Notes: generated from the sequence alone by a model not told the origin. DNA of 46,663 nt from Candidatus Flavonifractor merdavium (GCA_019119335.1 DWXF01000005.1:1-46663); one strand, 5' to 3'. Counted from the first letter of the stretch, positions 9,986 to 19,632 are shown. Translations and numbers: made by a program.

Positions 9986-10768
9986 TTACGCCTGGGTCTT
10001 TCTGGCGTGCTCCACGAACAGGGCCCGCACCTGGGGATACTCCCCCAGGCCGGTGAGAACGCAGCTGACCCGGTAGCCCATCCCCTCCAGGATGTTTTTC
10101 CAGGAGTCCTCCTCCTCGCCGGCCAGATCGTTCTTGGCGTGGTCTCCCGCCACCGTCATCAGGGGGCGCAGCTCCACTTCTTTGACCGCCGGGCACTCCT
10201 TCAGTCTCCGCAGGGCGGCCTCAAAGTCGGGATAGCCCTCCACCGTGCCCACGATCACGTCGCTCCGCCCTAGGTCGTGGAAGGCGTATTCCATCAGGGC
10301 GTAGGCGGAATTGGCCTGGTGCTCCGAGCCGTGGCCCATGTAGAGCACCGCCCGCTCCTCGGCTTTGGGCGGCAGCACCTCCATCAGGACGCGGCCCAGG
10401 TCCAGATAGTCCTCCGCCGCAGTCAGCAGGGGCGCCCCTACTACCAGACGGTCAAACCGGTCCCGAAACAGCTCCGCCTGCTGGAGCATCTTGTGGTACT
10501 CCTCCCCGTTCACCACGTGGGTGGGCTGGAGCAGAAGGTCGGTATACCCCTCCCCCGCCAGCCGCTCCAGGGCGGCGGGCACGTCGTCAATCTCCACCCC
10601 CCGCTCTTTCTTCCACCGCCGGAGGACCATACCGCTGGTAAAGGCCCGGCGGAGGGTACGCTCCGGGAAGGCGGCGGCCAGATCCCGCTCAATGGCGGCG
10701 ATATTTTTCTCTAACGTGTCTTCATGGGTGGTGCCGAAGGACACCGCCAGCAGAGCTTTTCCTTCCAT
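9986..10768 (-). CDS. cbiK: Anaerobic sirohydrochlorin cobaltochelatase
   Basis: CbiK inserts Co2+ into sirohydrochlorin without ATP, the committing step of the oxygen-independent B12 route. The 260-residue protein matches the family length. It opens with [19 protein letters not shown] and has the metal-site motifs [29 protein letters not shown] and [14 protein letters not shown] with their histidines. No N-terminal signal is present, so it is cytoplasmic. The ATG at 10768 follows AGGAGG; an upstream ATG four codons before that site lacks one. It is the last gene of the riboswitch-2 run, and a small hairpin (9981-9994) contains its stop codon. Confidence 0.94.
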   Translation of the reverse strand: MEGKALLAVSFGTTHEDTLEKNIAAIERDLAAAFPERTLRRAFTSGMVLRRWKKERGVEIDDVPAALERLAGEGYTDLLLQPTHVVNGEEYHKMLQQAELFRDRFDRLVVGAPLLTAAEDYLDLGRVLMEVLPPKAEERAVLYMGHGSEHQANSAYALMEYAFHDLGRSDVIVGTVEGYPDFEAALRRLKECPAVKEVELRPLMTVAGDHAKNDLAGEEEDSWKNILEGMGYRVSCVLTGLGEYPQVRALFVEHARKTQA

Positions 10769-10785
10769 GGTAGTTCCTCCTGTGT

Positions 10786-11433
10786 TCATTCCCTGGCGTT
10801 GTTGCTGGCCTGATACAGCAGGGCGTTGCAGATGGCGGCGGCCACGTTGCTGCCCCCCTTGCGGCCCCGGGCCACGATGCGGGGCACATCCATAGTGAGC
10901 AGCAGCTCCTTGCTCTCCACCACGTTGACAAAGCCCACCGGCACCCCGATCACCAGGGCGGGGCGGAATTTGCCCTCGTCCATCAGCTGGCAGGCCCGCA
11001 CCAGGGCGGTGGGGGCGTTGCCCACGGCCAGGATCACGGGGCCCTCCAGCGCCGCCGCCCGCTCCATGGACACGGTGGCCCGGGTCTCCCCCCGCGCCTT
11101 GGCCTCGGCCGCCACGTCTGGGTCGGACATAAAGCACACCGCTTTCCCGCCGAACTTCTCCAGCACCCGCTTGTTCACCCCGGAAAAGGCCATTTGGGTG
11201 TCGGTAACGATGGTGCAGCCACCCTTGATGGCGGCGATGCCTTTTTCCACCGCGCCGGCGGAAAACACCAGGTTGTCGGCGTAATCAAAGTCGGCGCTGG
11301 TGTGGATGACCCGCTTGATCACCGGCAGCTGGTCGGCGGGAAATACCCGCTCCCCCAGCTCCTGGCCGATGATCTCCATGCTCCGCTCCTCAATGTCGGC
11401 GGGGGCCACCCGCTGTAATTGGATCTTTTTCAT
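10786..11433 (-). CDS. cbiC: Cobalt-precorrin-8 methylmutase
   Basis: CbiC moves the methyl group from C11 to C12, turning cobalt-precorrin-8 into cobyrinate. The 215-residue protein shows the family elements ERSMEIIGQEL, the catalytic histidine in VIKRVIHTSADFDYA, TDTQMAFSGVNKR and VILAVGNAPTAL, followed by VIGVPVGFVNVVESK. The start ATG at 11433 lies one base from the cobQ stop. The N-terminal MKKIQLQRVAPADIEE is typical. Confidence 0.95.
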   Translation of the reverse strand: MKKIQLQRVAPADIEERSMEIIGQELGERVFPADQLPVIKRVIHTSADFDYADNLVFSAGAVEKGIAAIKGGCTIVTDTQMAFSGVNKRVLEKFGGKAVCFMSDPDVAAEAKARGETRATVSMERAAALEGPVILAVGNAPTALVRACQLMDEGKFRPALVIGVPVGFVNVVESKELLLTMDVPRIVARGRKGGSNVAAAICNALLYQASNNARE

Positions 11434-11434
11434 G

Positions 11435-12931
11435 TTATATCTCCCCGTTCAAAATCCGGTAAATCTGTTCCATATCCAGGCTGGAGCGCAGCCCGTCCGC
11501 CAGCTTGTCGTACTGGAGCTGGGCGTAGGCCTGCCAGTCCACGCTGGCCGCCTGCCGGTCCAGGCCCTTAGCCTTCAGCAGGCAGTTTACCAGAGCGGCG
11601 GCGCACTCGGCCTTGTCAAAGATGCCGTGGACGTAGCAGCCCCACACGTTTCCGGCGGTGAGGCCGTCGGTATGTCTCTCCCCGGTCTGGGTGGTGAAGG
11701 CCACCAGCGCTTCGGCATCGCTGGCTGTGCGGCCCATATGGATCTCGTACCCCTCAAAGGGCACGCCCCCCATGTCCGCAAACAGCCCCGTGGGGGCCCG
11801 GAAGGCGCCGGTCACCCGGGTGCGGGTCTTTTCCCCCTGGAACACGGTGTGGGCGGGCAGCAGGCCCAGGCCCTTTAGGGTGCCTCCGCTCTCCACCCCG
11901 TCGGGGTCGGAGACGCTCTGGCCCAGCATCTGGTAGCCGCCGCAGATGCCCACCACCGCCCCGCCTTTAGCGGCGTGCTTGAGAATGGCCCCCTCCAGGC
12001 CGCTCTGCCGCAGCCAGCGCAGGTCGTCCATGGTGTTCTTGGTGCCGGGCAGCAGAATGAGGTCGGGATTACCCAGCTCCTTCACGCTGCCCACGTACCG
12101 GAGGGTGACCTCCTCCATCCGCTCCAGGGGGTTAAAGTCGGTAAAGTTGGACAGACGGGGCAGGCGGATGACGGCGATATCCACCAGGCCCACCTTGCCG
12201 CTGCCCGACAGGCGGCTGGAGAGGGAGTCCTCGTCGTCCACATCCACGTCCAGCATGGGCACCACTCCCAGCACCGGCTTGCCGGTGAGCTGTTCCAGCT
12301 GACCCAGGCCGGGGCGGAGAATTTCCACATCGCCCCGGAATTTGTTGATAATAAGGCCCTTGATCAGCTCCTGCTCGTCGCTCTCCAGCAGCTTCACCGT
12401 GCCGTAGAGGGAGGCGAACACACCCCCCCGGTCGATGTCCCCGCACAGCAACACCGGGGCCTTCGCCCGCTTGGCCATGCCCATGTTGACAATATCATCC
12501 TGCTTCAGGTTGATCTCCGCCGGGCTGCCCGCCCCCTCGATAACAATGATGTCGTACTCCGCCGCCAGGGATTCGTAGGCGGCCATCACCTCGGGAATCA
12601 GGCTCTTGCGGTAGTGGAAATACTCCCCCGCCGGCATGGTGCCCCGGGGCACGCCGTTGACGATCACCTGGGAGCCCACGTTGCTGGTGGGCTTGAGCAG
12701 AATGGGATTCATCCGGGCGTCGGGGGCCACCCCGGCGGCCTCGGCCTGCACCACCTGGGCCCGTCCCATCTCCAGCCCGTCGGGGGTGATGGCGGAGTTG
12801 AGGGCCATATTCTGGGACTTGAAGGGGGCCACCTTGTAGCCGTCCTGCCTGAAGATGCGGCACAGGCCCGCCGCGAGCAGGGACTTGCCCGCGTTGGAGG
12901 CGGTGCCCTGGAGCATGATTGCCTTTGCCAT
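11435..12931 (-). CDS. cobQ: Cobyric acid synthase (adenosylcobyrate amidation)
   Basis: CobQ (CbiP) amidates side chains b, d, e and g of adenosylcobyrinate a,c-diamide using glutamine and ATP. The 498-residue protein has an N-terminal dethiobiotin-synthetase-like ATPase domain ([18 protein letters not shown], then [11 protein letters not shown]) and a C-terminal class I glutaminase-like domain with the nucleophile cysteine in [11 protein letters not shown] and the downstream GCYVHGIFD. The ATG at 12931 shares a base with the cobD stop (TAATG). An in-frame open extension runs far upstream inside cobD and is a composition artefact. Confidence 0.96.
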   Translation of the reverse strand: MAKAIMLQGTASNAGKSLLAAGLCRIFRQDGYKVAPFKSQNMALNSAITPDGLEMGRAQVVQAEAAGVAPDARMNPILLKPTSNVGSQVIVNGVPRGTMPAGEYFHYRKSLIPEVMAAYESLAAEYDIIVIEGAGSPAEINLKQDDIVNMGMAKRAKAPVLLCGDIDRGGVFASLYGTVKLLESDEQELIKGLIINKFRGDVEILRPGLGQLEQLTGKPVLGVVPMLDVDVDDEDSLSSRLSGSGKVGLVDIAVIRLPRLSNFTDFNPLERMEEVTLRYVGSVKELGNPDLILLPGTKNTMDDLRWLRQSGLEGAILKHAAKGGAVVGICGGYQMLGQSVSDPDGVESGGTLKGLGLLPAHTVFQGEKTRTRVTGAFRAPTGLFADMGGVPFEGYEIHMGRTASDAEALVAFTTQTGERHTDGLTAGNVWGCYVHGIFDKAECAAALVNCLLKAKGLDRQAASVDWQAYAQLQYDKLADGLRSSLDMEQIYRILNGEI

Positions 12932-13980
12932 TACAGCACCTCTTTCAGGGCGGCCAGCAGCCGCCGGTTTTCTTCCCCGCCCTTGACGCACACCCGGTAC
13001 CAGTCGGGGCCCAGGTTGTGGTAGTTGGCGCAGGAGCGGATCAAAACGCCCCGTTGGAGCAGTTTTTCTTTTAAATCTGTGATATGTTCCGCCTGGAACA
13101 GCAGATAGTTGGCCTGGGAAGGTACCACCCGGCACCCCAGCCCTTCCAGCCCCGCCGCCAGAACGGGCCGCTCCCGCTCCACCAGGGCCCGGGCCTGTTC
13201 CGGCCACTGGGGGCAGAGGGCGAAGGCGGCGGTCCCCGCCGCCTGGGCGGGGGCGGACACGCTCCAGGGCTGGGCAAACCGGCCCAGGGTCTCCAGCAGC
13301 TCCAGGTCCGCCGACAGGCCGTAGCCCAGCCGCAGCCCAGCCATGGCGTAGCTCTTGGTGAAGGCCCGCAGCAAGAACAGGTGGGGAAACTCCGTCAGGC
13401 GGGGGGCCAGACCCGCCCCGCCCCCAGCCAGGGGGAGAAAGCACTCGTCCACCACCAGCCGGGCCCCCACGTCCCGGCACCGCCGGGCGGCCTCCGCCAG
13501 CAGCTCAGGGTCAATGAGCCGCCCGGTGGGGTTGTTGGGGGTACACAGAAACACCAGCTCCACCCCGGGGACGATGGCTTTCAGAAATCCCTCGTCCAGG
13601 TCAAAGTCCCGGTCAATGTCCAGGGCGTACCGCTCCACCTGACAGCCTACGCAGGTCAGGGCCCCCTCATACTCGGAAAAGGTGGGGGCGGTGAGCAGGG
13701 CCTTTCGGGGTTTTAAGGCAAAGGCCAGCCGGAAGATCAGGTCGGCGGCCCCGTTGCCGCAGATCACCTGCTCCTCCTCCACCCCGTCGTGGGCGGCGAT
13801 GGCCTGCCGCAGATGGCGGCACAGGGGGTCGGGGTAGGCGGCGCCGTCGGCTTCGGCGGCGGCCTGCTTTACCTGGGGGGGCATCCCCAGGGGATTCAGG
13901 TTGGTGGAAAAATCCAGCACCGCGCCGCCATACCGGCTCTGGGCGGTGAGCAGGTCCCCGCCGTGGGTGTATTCAGCCAT
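12931..13980 (-). CDS. cobD: Threonine-phosphate decarboxylase
   Basis: CobD (Salmonella naming) decarboxylates L-threonine-O-3-phosphate to (R)-1-amino-2-propanol phosphate, the linker of the nucleotide loop. The 349-residue class I PLP fold begins [17 protein letters not shown] and has [38 protein letters not shown] and the PLP lysine in [17 protein letters not shown]. The start ATG at 13980 is preceded by GGAGGAAC; a longer form (to 14031) adds 17 unlikely residues. The family is close to histidinol-phosphate aminotransferase, but the position between cbiB and cobQ settles the role. Confidence 0.93.
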   Translation of the reverse strand: MAEYTHGGDLLTAQSRYGGAVLDFSTNLNPLGMPPQVKQAAAEADGAAYPDPLCRHLRQAIAAHDGVEEEQVICGNGAADLIFRLAFALKPRKALLTAPTFSEYEGALTCVGCQVERYALDIDRDFDLDEGFLKAIVPGVELVFLCTPNNPTGRLIDPELLAEAARRCRDVGARLVVDECFLPLAGGGAGLAPRLTEFPHLFLLRAFTKSYAMAGLRLGYGLSADLELLETLGRFAQPWSVSAPAQAAGTAAFALCPQWPEQARALVERERPVLAAGLEGLGCRVVPSQANYLLFQAEHITDLKEKLLQRGVLIRSCANYHNLGPDWYRVCVKGGEENRRLLAALKEVL

Positions 13981-13994
13981 GGTTTGTTCCTCCT

Positions 13995-14972
13995 TTACGG
14001 GAACAGCAGAATCAGCAGCGGCACGCCGCAAAAGACAAGCAGGGCAAAAAAGGCGGTGGCGTACAGGATCCGGCCGGAGCGCAGGATGTCCAGGGGCTCA
14101 ATGGGCCGCTGGTCGTCCCCGATATAAGGCTTGTCCACCAGCTGGCCGAAGTAATAGTTGGGCCCCGCCAGCCGCAGCTGGAGGGCTCCGGCGCAGGCCG
14201 CCTCGGTGTGGGCGGAGTTGGGGGACTTGTGGTTCTTCCGGTCCCGGATAAAAATACGCCAGGCGTTTTTCCCATCGTAGCCCGCCGCCGCCCCGCCCAG
14301 ACACATGAGGACCCCGGCAACCCGGGCGGGAATCAGGTTCAGGATATCGTCAAACTTGGCCGCCGCCCGGCCAAAGTAGAGATATTGGTCGTTCTTGTAG
14401 CCCACCATGGAGTCCATGGTGTTGGCCGCCTTGTAGAACATCCCCAGAGGGGCCCCGCCGATGGCCAGGAAGATGAGGGGGGCGATCACCCCGTCGGAGG
14501 CGTTCTCCGCCACCGTCTCCACCGCAGCCCGGGCCACTCCGGCCTCGTCCAGCAATGCGGTATCCCGGCCCACGATCATGGACACGGCGTACCGGGCCTG
14601 GTCCAGATCCCCGGTCTTGAGGGCGTCGTACACCTTGCGGCTCTCCGCCGCCAGGGATTTGGTGGCCAGCAGCTGATAGCTCAGCAGACTCTCCACCGCC
14701 AGGGCCAGCCAGGGGCTCACCAGATTGCATCCCCACAGCAGCAGTACCGTCAGGCCGGTGGGGATGGCCAGCGTCAAAAGCACCAGCGCCACGCCCCCTG
14801 TCAGCTCCCCCGCCGGGGATTTGGGCAAAAGCCTGCGCAGCAGCTTTTCCAGCCCGGCGATCAACGCCCCGATGGCCCGCACCGGATGGGGGGCCCAGTG
14901 GGGGTCCCCCAGCAGCAGATCCAGGCAGAAGCCGATGAGCAGGGCCAGCAGGTGACTGATTCCCCAGCTCAT
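13995..14972 (-). CDS. cbiB: Adenosylcobinamide-phosphate synthase
   Basis: CbiB joins aminopropanol phosphate to adenosylcobyric acid at the membrane. The 325-residue protein has several hydrophobic helices and the family elements LLGDPHWAPHPVRAIG near the N-terminus, RYAVSMIVGRDTALLDEAG, TVAENASDGVIAPL and MVGYKNDQYLYFGRAAAKFDD. It sits next to cobD, which makes its co-substrate. The ATG at 14972 overlaps the cobC-like stop by 4 nt. Confidence 0.95.
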   Translation of the reverse strand: MSWGISHLLALLIGFCLDLLLGDPHWAPHPVRAIGALIAGLEKLLRRLLPKSPAGELTGGVALVLLTLAIPTGLTVLLLWGCNLVSPWLALAVESLLSYQLLATKSLAAESRKVYDALKTGDLDQARYAVSMIVGRDTALLDEAGVARAAVETVAENASDGVIAPLIFLAIGGAPLGMFYKAANTMDSMVGYKNDQYLYFGRAAAKFDDILNLIPARVAGVLMCLGGAAAGYDGKNAWRIFIRDRKNHKSPNSAHTEAACAGALQLRLAGPNYYFGQLVDKPYIGDDQRPIEPLDILRSGRILYATAFFALLVFCGVPLLILLFP

Positions 14973-15565
14973 CCCTTATACTCCTCCAGCACCGTCAGCT
15001 CCAGGGTGTCGGGGTTCAGGGCCATGCGGAAGCCGCCGCAGTTGGGACACATCCAGCCGTAGTACTCCCGCACCGGGCGGCCGTACTTGCTCAAAAGACC
15101 CATGAGGGCCCCGCCGTGGGACACCACGCCCACCCGCTCATAGCCGTGGGCGGCGGCGTCCTCCGCCAACTTGGCAAGGCCGATGGACACCCGCTCCACC
15201 ACCTGCTCCGCCGTCTCTCCCACCGGCATGGCGGCAAAGTTCAGGTGGTCTCCCGACTGGCCGATCCAGGCCTGATACAGGGGGTCGTCCTTCAGCTCCT
15301 CATGGTTCTTCCCCTCAAAGGGCCCGAAATCGCTCTCCCGCAGCTCGTCGATCACGGTGGCCTCCACCCCCGGCCACAGCAGCTCCGCCGTCTGGCGGCA
15401 GCGGGTCAGGGGGGAGCGGTAAATATGCTCCACCCGGGGCAGGGTGGGCCCCACCTTACGGGCCAGCTCCTCCCCCTGAGGGGCCAGGGGAACGTCCAGG
15501 GTGCCCACAAACCGCTTTTCCAGGTTGCCCTGGGTGGTGCCGTGGCGAATGAGGATCAGTTCCAT
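14969..15565 (-). CDS. cobC: Histidine phosphatase, probable alpha-ribazole phosphatase
   Basis: The 198-residue protein is a phosphoglycerate-mutase-like phosphatase with the catalytic LIRHGTTQGN motif at residues 5-14, YRSPLTRCRQTAELL, the acid motif LRESDFGPFEGK and the second histidine in GVVSHGGALMGL. In a B12 cluster such proteins remove the 5'-phosphate from alpha-ribazole phosphate (CobC) or from adenosylcobalamin phosphate. The C-terminus has a small MCPNCGGF motif, an unusual Cys pair for the family. Substrate is inferred from position between cbiB and cobU/cobS. The ATG at 15565 overlaps the preceding gene by 10 nt. Confidence 0.82.
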   Translation of the reverse strand: MELILIRHGTTQGNLEKRFVGTLDVPLAPQGEELARKVGPTLPRVEHIYRSPLTRCRQTAELLWPGVEATVIDELRESDFGPFEGKNHEELKDDPLYQAWIGQSGDHLNFAAMPVGETAEQVVERVSIGLAKLAEDAAAHGYERVGVVSHGGALMGLLSKYGRPVREYYGWMCPNCGGFRMALNPDTLELTVLEEYKG

Positions 15566-15915
15566 GATAGAGAATCTCCTTTCAGGGTCATGGGCAGGCC
15601 GCAGAAGATGCGCTCCACCCGCTCCGCCCGCTTGGCCAGGCGGCAGCACAGCCGCCCCACCTGCTCCCGCCAGGCCCGCTGGGCCGGGTCGATGGGTACC
15701 ACGCCGCAGCCCACCTCGTCGCAGATGAGAATGAGATCGGGATTGGCGGAGAGCAACGCCTCCTCGTCCAGGTCGGGCCACGCCTCCACCCCGTCGAAGA
15801 TGGGCAGCGTTTTGGCCTCCTCCGGGGTGCGGGCCACCTGGTCCGGGGCATACCCGGTCTTTTGCAGCACATAGTCCAGCTTTCCCTGGGCCGCGCCGCC
15901 GATAATCAAGATCAT
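15556..15915 (-). CDS. Short CobU-like protein with degenerate P-loop
   Basis: The 119-residue protein resembles the ends of adenosylcobinamide kinase/guanylyltransferase. The N-terminus MILIIGGAAQGKLDY resembles a CobU P-loop but has Leu where Ser or Thr should follow Lys. The C-terminus CDEVGCGVVPIDPAQRAWRE through GLPMTLKG matches the CobU C-terminal part. The middle of a normal 170-180-residue CobU, including the guanylated-histidine region, is missing. A full cobU lies two genes upstream. It is bounded by exact 4-nt and 10-nt overlaps with cobS and the phosphatase, so it is probably maintained as a gene, not decaying. Function is unknown; a subunit, regulatory or nucleotide-binding role is possible. 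Confidence 0.75.
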   Translation of the reverse strand: MILIIGGAAQGKLDYVLQKTGYAPDQVARTPEEAKTLPIFDGVEAWPDLDEEALLSANPDLILICDEVGCGVVPIDPAQRAWREQVGRLCCRLAKRAERVERIFCGLPMTLKGDSLSWN

Positions 15916-16679
15916 AATACCGCCACCACCTTCTGCACAATCACCACCGCCAGCACCATGGCCAGCTCGCAGGTCTGGAGGAAAAAGCCCGCCAGGTCGC
16001 CGGTGACGCCGCCGAACTGGCGAAAGCTCATCACCCGGTAGTACAGGCAGGCCAGCCCCGCCCCCAGCAGGGCGGCCCCCCCAACAACAGGGGAGATCCA
16101 CAGCAGGCCGGCGGCGCACACCACCACCCAGATCACCAGCACACCCCTGGCTCTGGCCGTGTCCATAGGCTCCGTAAAGGTAGCCAGCAGGCCGGTGCCT
16201 CGGGCGTTGGGCAGGGTGACGGCGAACAGGCCGGACAGGCTGCGGGACAGGGCGGGCCCCAGGGCCAGCACCAGGGCGGCGCTTTCCGCCGCCTCCACCT
16301 CGCACCAGAGGGCGAAGAACACCAGCAGATAGAGCCCGCAGCAGATGATGGCGAAGGCCCCGGTGTGGGAGTCCTTCAAAATCTCCAGCTTCCGCTCCCT
16401 GCTCTGGTGGGAGGAGAGGGCGTCGCAGGTGTCGCAGAACCCGTCCAGATGGATGGCGCCGCTGAGTGCAATGGGCAGGAGCAGAGCCACGGCTCCGAAC
16501 AGGGCGGGACCGATGTGCAGCAGCTCCGCCAGGGCCATCCAGCCGTACAGGATGGCTCCGATGACCACTCCAATCAGAGGAAACCAGCACAGGGCCCAGG
16601 ACAGGGCCCGTTTCTCCCAGTCCACCCTGGGCATGGGGATTTTGGAGTACATGGCAAAGGCAATGATGAGGCTTTTCAC
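15912..16679 (-). CDS. cobS: Adenosylcobinamide-GDP ribazoletransferase (cobalamin synthase)
   Basis: CobS joins adenosylcobinamide-GDP to alpha-ribazole (phosphate), the last assembly step, in the membrane. The 255-residue protein has six or seven hydrophobic segments, the N-terminal FAMYSKIPMPRVDW, and the conserved acidic motif HLDGFCDTCDALSS followed by KLEILKDSHTGAFAI. I chose the GTG at 16679: it forms a GTGA overlap with the cobU stop and follows GGAAGGA by about 10 nt. An in-frame start at 16715 would add 12 residues and lie deeper in cobU. Confidence 0.93.
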   Translation of the reverse strand: MKSLIIAFAMYSKIPMPRVDWEKRALSWALCWFPLIGVVIGAILYGWMALAELLHIGPALFGAVALLLPIALSGAIHLDGFCDTCDALSSHQSRERKLEILKDSHTGAFAIICCGLYLLVFFALWCEVEAAESAALVLALGPALSRSLSGLFAVTLPNARGTGLLATFTEPMDTARARGVLVIWVVVCAAGLLWISPVVGGAALLGAGLACLYYRVMSFRQFGGVTGDLAGFFLQTCELAMVLAVVIVQKVVAVL

Positions 16680-17194
16680 GCAAAAACTTCCTTCCAGGCC
16701 ACGGGAATCCCGCACACCACTTCGTATACCCCGTCCGCCCGGGCGGCGATAGCCCGGTTCAGCCGGGCCAGCAGCTCCAGATAGGCGGCGGTCTCTGGGT
16801 CGTACCGCACCCCGTCGGAGTAGAGCTCGTTGGTGACCACCACCAGCAGTTCCACCCGTGCGGCGGCCCGCTGGATCCCCGCCAGCACCCGTTCAAAGGA
16901 GCCGTCCCGCTGAGAGGAGAAATACTCGTTGGCGGACAGATTGGACAGATCCTCCAGCAGCACGGCGGAGCCGGCGGGTACCTTCAGCCGGTCCAGGCCG
17001 GTGGGGCACTCCAGGGTGGCAAAGCCCTTTCCCGCCCGCATGGCCCGGTGGCGCTCCACCCGGCGGACGCTCTCCTGGTCCCACACCTGCATGGTGGCCA
17101 GATAGACCCGCTCCTTCAGGCCGGCGGACACCACCAGACCCTCGGCAAATTCCGACTTGCCGCTGCCCGACCCGCCGGATACCAGAATCAGCAT
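16676..17194 (-). CDS. cobU: Adenosylcobinamide kinase / adenosylcobinamide-phosphate guanylyltransferase
   Basis: CobU phosphorylates adenosylcobinamide and then transfers GMP to it, giving the GDP-activated corrinoid used by CobS. The 172-residue protein has the P-loop VSGGSGSGKSEFAE (5-18), YLATMQVWDQESVRRVERHR with the histidine that is guanylated in the family, LLEDLSNLSANEYF, VVVTNELYSDGV and CGIPVAWK. It is full length. The ATG at 17194 lies 10 nt from the cobT stop. Confidence 0.95.
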   Translation of the reverse strand: MLILVSGGSGSGKSEFAEGLVVSAGLKERVYLATMQVWDQESVRRVERHRAMRAGKGFATLECPTGLDRLKVPAGSAVLLEDLSNLSANEYFSSQRDGSFERVLAGIQRAAARVELLVVVTNELYSDGVRYDPETAAYLELLARLNRAIAARADGVYEVVCGIPVAWKEVFA

Positions 17195-17203
17195 GGCCCT
17201 ACC

Positions 17204-18262
17204 TCAGCTCAGGGGCTGGTAGGCCTCGATGTCGGCGGCCTCGAAGGTGGTCATCTCCCGGTACACCGCCAGACCCATGTCCAGCAGGGGCATCACCGCC
17301 ACCGCGCCGGTGCCCTCTCCCAGCCGCATCCCGGCGTACAGGAAGGGCTCCAGGCCCAGCTCAGAGAGCACCAGCTTGCTGGCGGGCTCGTCGGAGGCGT
17401 GGGAGCCCAGCATGTAATCCTTGCAGGCGGGGCAGAGCCGGGCGGCGATGAGGGCGGCCACTGAGGAGATGAACCCATCCACCAGCACCGGCACACGGCA
17501 CAGGGCCCCGCCCAGGAACACTCCGGCCAGCCCGGCCAGATCCAGGCCGCCCACCTTGCTCACCACGTCCAGAGGGTCGGCGGGGTCGGGCTTGTTCACC
17601 GCAATGCCGGTCTCAATGGCGTGGATCTTCCGCACCAAACCTTCGCTGGACAGTCCGGCTCCCCGGCCGGTCATCACCACCGGCTCCTTGTCCAGGAATA
17701 CCGCCGCCACAGCGGAGGAGGTGGTGGTATTGCCGATGCCCATTTCCCCGGTGCCCAGCAGCTTCACGCCCTTGGCGCACAGGTCGCGGGCAATCTCCAC
17801 CCCGGTGAGCACCGCCCGCTCCGCCTCATCCCGGGTCATGGCGGGGCCATGGGTCAGATCGGCGGTGCCCCGGCGGATATTTTTCTGCAAAATCCGCTCC
17901 CCCTTCAGAGGAGTGGCGGTTCCGATATCCACCGGCACCACCTCCGCCCCGGCGGCGCGGGCCATGGCGCACACGCTGGTGTCACCGGAGGACATATTCT
18001 CGGCCACGATGGCGGTGACCTCCTGGCCGGTCTGGGTGACCCCCTGGGCCACCACCCCGTTGTCGGCGCACATCACCACCACCGCCCGCTTTGAGATATC
18101 CACGTTGGGGCTGCCCGTCATGGCGGCCATACGGATCACAGCGGTCTCCAGCGCTCCCAGGCTGTCCAGGGGCTTGGCGATTGCGTCCCAGCGGGCCTTG
18201 GCCGCCGCCGCCGCCCTCTGGTCGGCGGGGGTGATGGAATGGATCACTTCTGCCAGCGTCAT
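17204..18262 (-). CDS. cobT: Nicotinate-nucleotide:dimethylbenzimidazole phosphoribosyltransferase
   Basis: CobT activates the lower-ligand base as its alpha-riboside phosphate using nicotinate mononucleotide. The 352-residue protein has DSLGALETAVIRMAAM, VVMCADNGVVAQGVTQTG, the GTGEMGIGNTTTSSAVAAVF signature and LGSHASDEPASKLVL just before the catalytic Glu of SELGLEP. Which base it accepts cannot be read from the sequence; no DMB-synthesis gene (bluB or bza) lies in the window, so the base may be scavenged or be a purine or phenol. The ATG at 18262 overlaps the cbiA stop (ATGA). Confidence 0.95.
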   Translation of the reverse strand: MTLAEVIHSITPADQRAAAAAKARWDAIAKPLDSLGALETAVIRMAAMTGSPNVDISKRAVVVMCADNGVVAQGVTQTGQEVTAIVAENMSSGDTSVCAMARAAGAEVVPVDIGTATPLKGERILQKNIRRGTADLTHGPAMTRDEAERAVLTGVEIARDLCAKGVKLLGTGEMGIGNTTTSSAVAAVFLDKEPVVMTGRGAGLSSEGLVRKIHAIETGIAVNKPDPADPLDVVSKVGGLDLAGLAGVFLGGALCRVPVLVDGFISSVAALIAARLCPACKDYMLGSHASDEPASKLVLSELGLEPFLYAGMRLGEGTGAVAVMPLLDMGLAVYREMTTFEAADIEAYQPLS

Positions 18263-19632
18263 AGCAATGCCTCCTGCATATAGCGGCGGGCCGCCGCCGC
18301 GAAATTACGGGCCAGCTCCGGTCTGGCCCAGAAATGGAAGTGGGGAAACCCGGCGTACAGGGTGGGGGTGTGGAACGCGCAGTCCCATCCCCGGTCGCTC
18401 TGGGGCTTCTGAGCGTGGAAATCCGTGCCGGGGGTGGTGCTGTCCCAGTAGTGGAACTCATGGGCGGGGAAGGACTCCCCCGCCCGGCACAGCAGGCCGT
18501 CTTTTTGGGCCGTCAGGGTCACGTAGCCGAACCGGCCCAGCTTGCCGGTGTTGTGGGCGTCCCCGGAAAAGGCCCCCGCCATGTGCCAGTCGTACCGGCC
18601 GTCGGCGTCGCCCAGGTGGCGGTGGAGGTAGAGAAACCCACCGCACTCGGCCACCGTGGGCAGACCGTGGAGAATCTTGTCGTGAATCTCCCGGAGCAGG
18701 CTGTGGTTGTCCGCCAGTTCCCTGGCAAACTCCTCCGGATAGCCGCCCCCCAGATAGAGGCCGCAGGTCCCCTCAGGGAGCGCCTTGTCCGCCAGGGGGG
18801 AGAACTCCACCAGCCTTGCCCCCATCTGCTCCAGCAGCTCCAGGCCATCGGCGTAGTAGAAGCAGAAGGCCTTGTCACGGGCCACCGCGATCACCGGCGC
18901 CCCCTCCACCGGCTCCGGCAGTTCCACGGGCTCGGGATCCAGCGCCGGGGCGGAGGACGCCAGGGCCAGCAGGCCGTCCAGGTCCAGGCTCTTTCCCGCC
19001 TGGGCCGCCAGTTTGTGGAGCTTTTCCTTCAGATTGGCCACCTCTCCGGCGGTGACCAGTCCCAGGTGGCGGCTCTCCAGGGCGCAGTCGGGGAGGCTGG
19101 GCAGATAGCCGTACACGGCAAGCCCGGTCTCCGCCTCGATGCACGCCTTCAGCCGGGGGTAGAGCATGGGGGACACCCGGTTGAGGATCACGCCTTTGAT
19201 TCCGCTGTCTTGCCGGAAATTTGCCATCCCCTTCACCACCGCCGCGATGGTCAGGGCGCTGCCCCGGCCGTCCAGCACCAGCACCGCCGGGGTCTCGGTC
19301 TCCCGGGCCAGGTGGTAGGCGCTGGCCTCATGGCTCATGGCGATGCCGTCATAGTAGCCCATAACCCCCTCGATAAGGGCCAGGCCCGCCCCGGCGCTGT
19401 TCTGCTCCAACAGATACCGGGTCTTATCCGCTCCCAGGAAAAAGAGGTCCAGGTTGCGGCTCTTGGCCCCGATGATCTCGCTGTGAAACATGGGATCGAT
19501 GTAGTCCGGGCCGCACTTGAAGGCCACGGGGTTTACCCCCCGGTCCATCAGTGCCTGGAGGACGGCGCAGGTGACGGTGGTCTTGCCCCCTCCGCTGGCG
19601 CTGGCGCACAGCAGCAGCCGGGGGGCGCTCAT
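18259..19632 (-). CDS. cbiA: Cobyrinic acid a,c-diamide synthase
   Basis: CbiA amidates the a and c carboxylates of cobyrinate with glutamine and ATP. The 457-residue protein has the N-terminal ATPase signature LCASASGGGKTTVTCAVLQA, FKCGPDYIDPMFH, EGVMGYYDGI and a C-terminal glutaminase-like domain with the nucleophile cysteine in TVAECGGFLYLH. ALYLGGGYPEEFA-like GLYLGGGYPEEFARELA is the family mark. The ATG at 19632 overlaps the cbiET stop by 4 nt; codons further upstream would enter that gene. Confidence 0.96.
   Translation of the reverse strand: MSAPRLLLCASASGGGKTTVTCAVLQALMDRGVNPVAFKCGPDYIDPMFHSEIIGAKSRNLDLFFLGADKTRYLLEQNSAGAGLALIEGVMGYYDGIAMSHEASAYHLARETETPAVLVLDGRGSALTIAAVVKGMANFRQDSGIKGVILNRVSPMLYPRLKACIEAETGLAVYGYLPSLPDCALESRHLGLVTAGEVANLKEKLHKLAAQAGKSLDLDGLLALASSAPALDPEPVELPEPVEGAPVIAVARDKAFCFYYADGLELLEQMGARLVEFSPLADKALPEGTCGLYLGGGYPEEFARELADNHSLLREIHDKILHGLPTVAECGGFLYLHRHLGDADGRYDWHMAGAFSGDAHNTGKLGRFGYVTLTAQKDGLLCRAGESFPAHEFHYWDSTTPGTDFHAQKPQSDRGWDCAFHTPTLYAGFPHFHFWARPELARNFAAAARRYMQEALL

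Noticed and set aside
9780..10196. N-terminal extension of cbiM through the riboswitch
   Set aside because: It would translate the conserved aptamer and the end of cbiK; the ATG at 9779 has its own ribosome binding site.
12932..13480. Long N-terminal extension of cobQ
   Set aside because: The extension lies in cobD in another frame and is Gly/Pro/Arg-rich; the family start motif [17 protein letters not shown] is at 12931.
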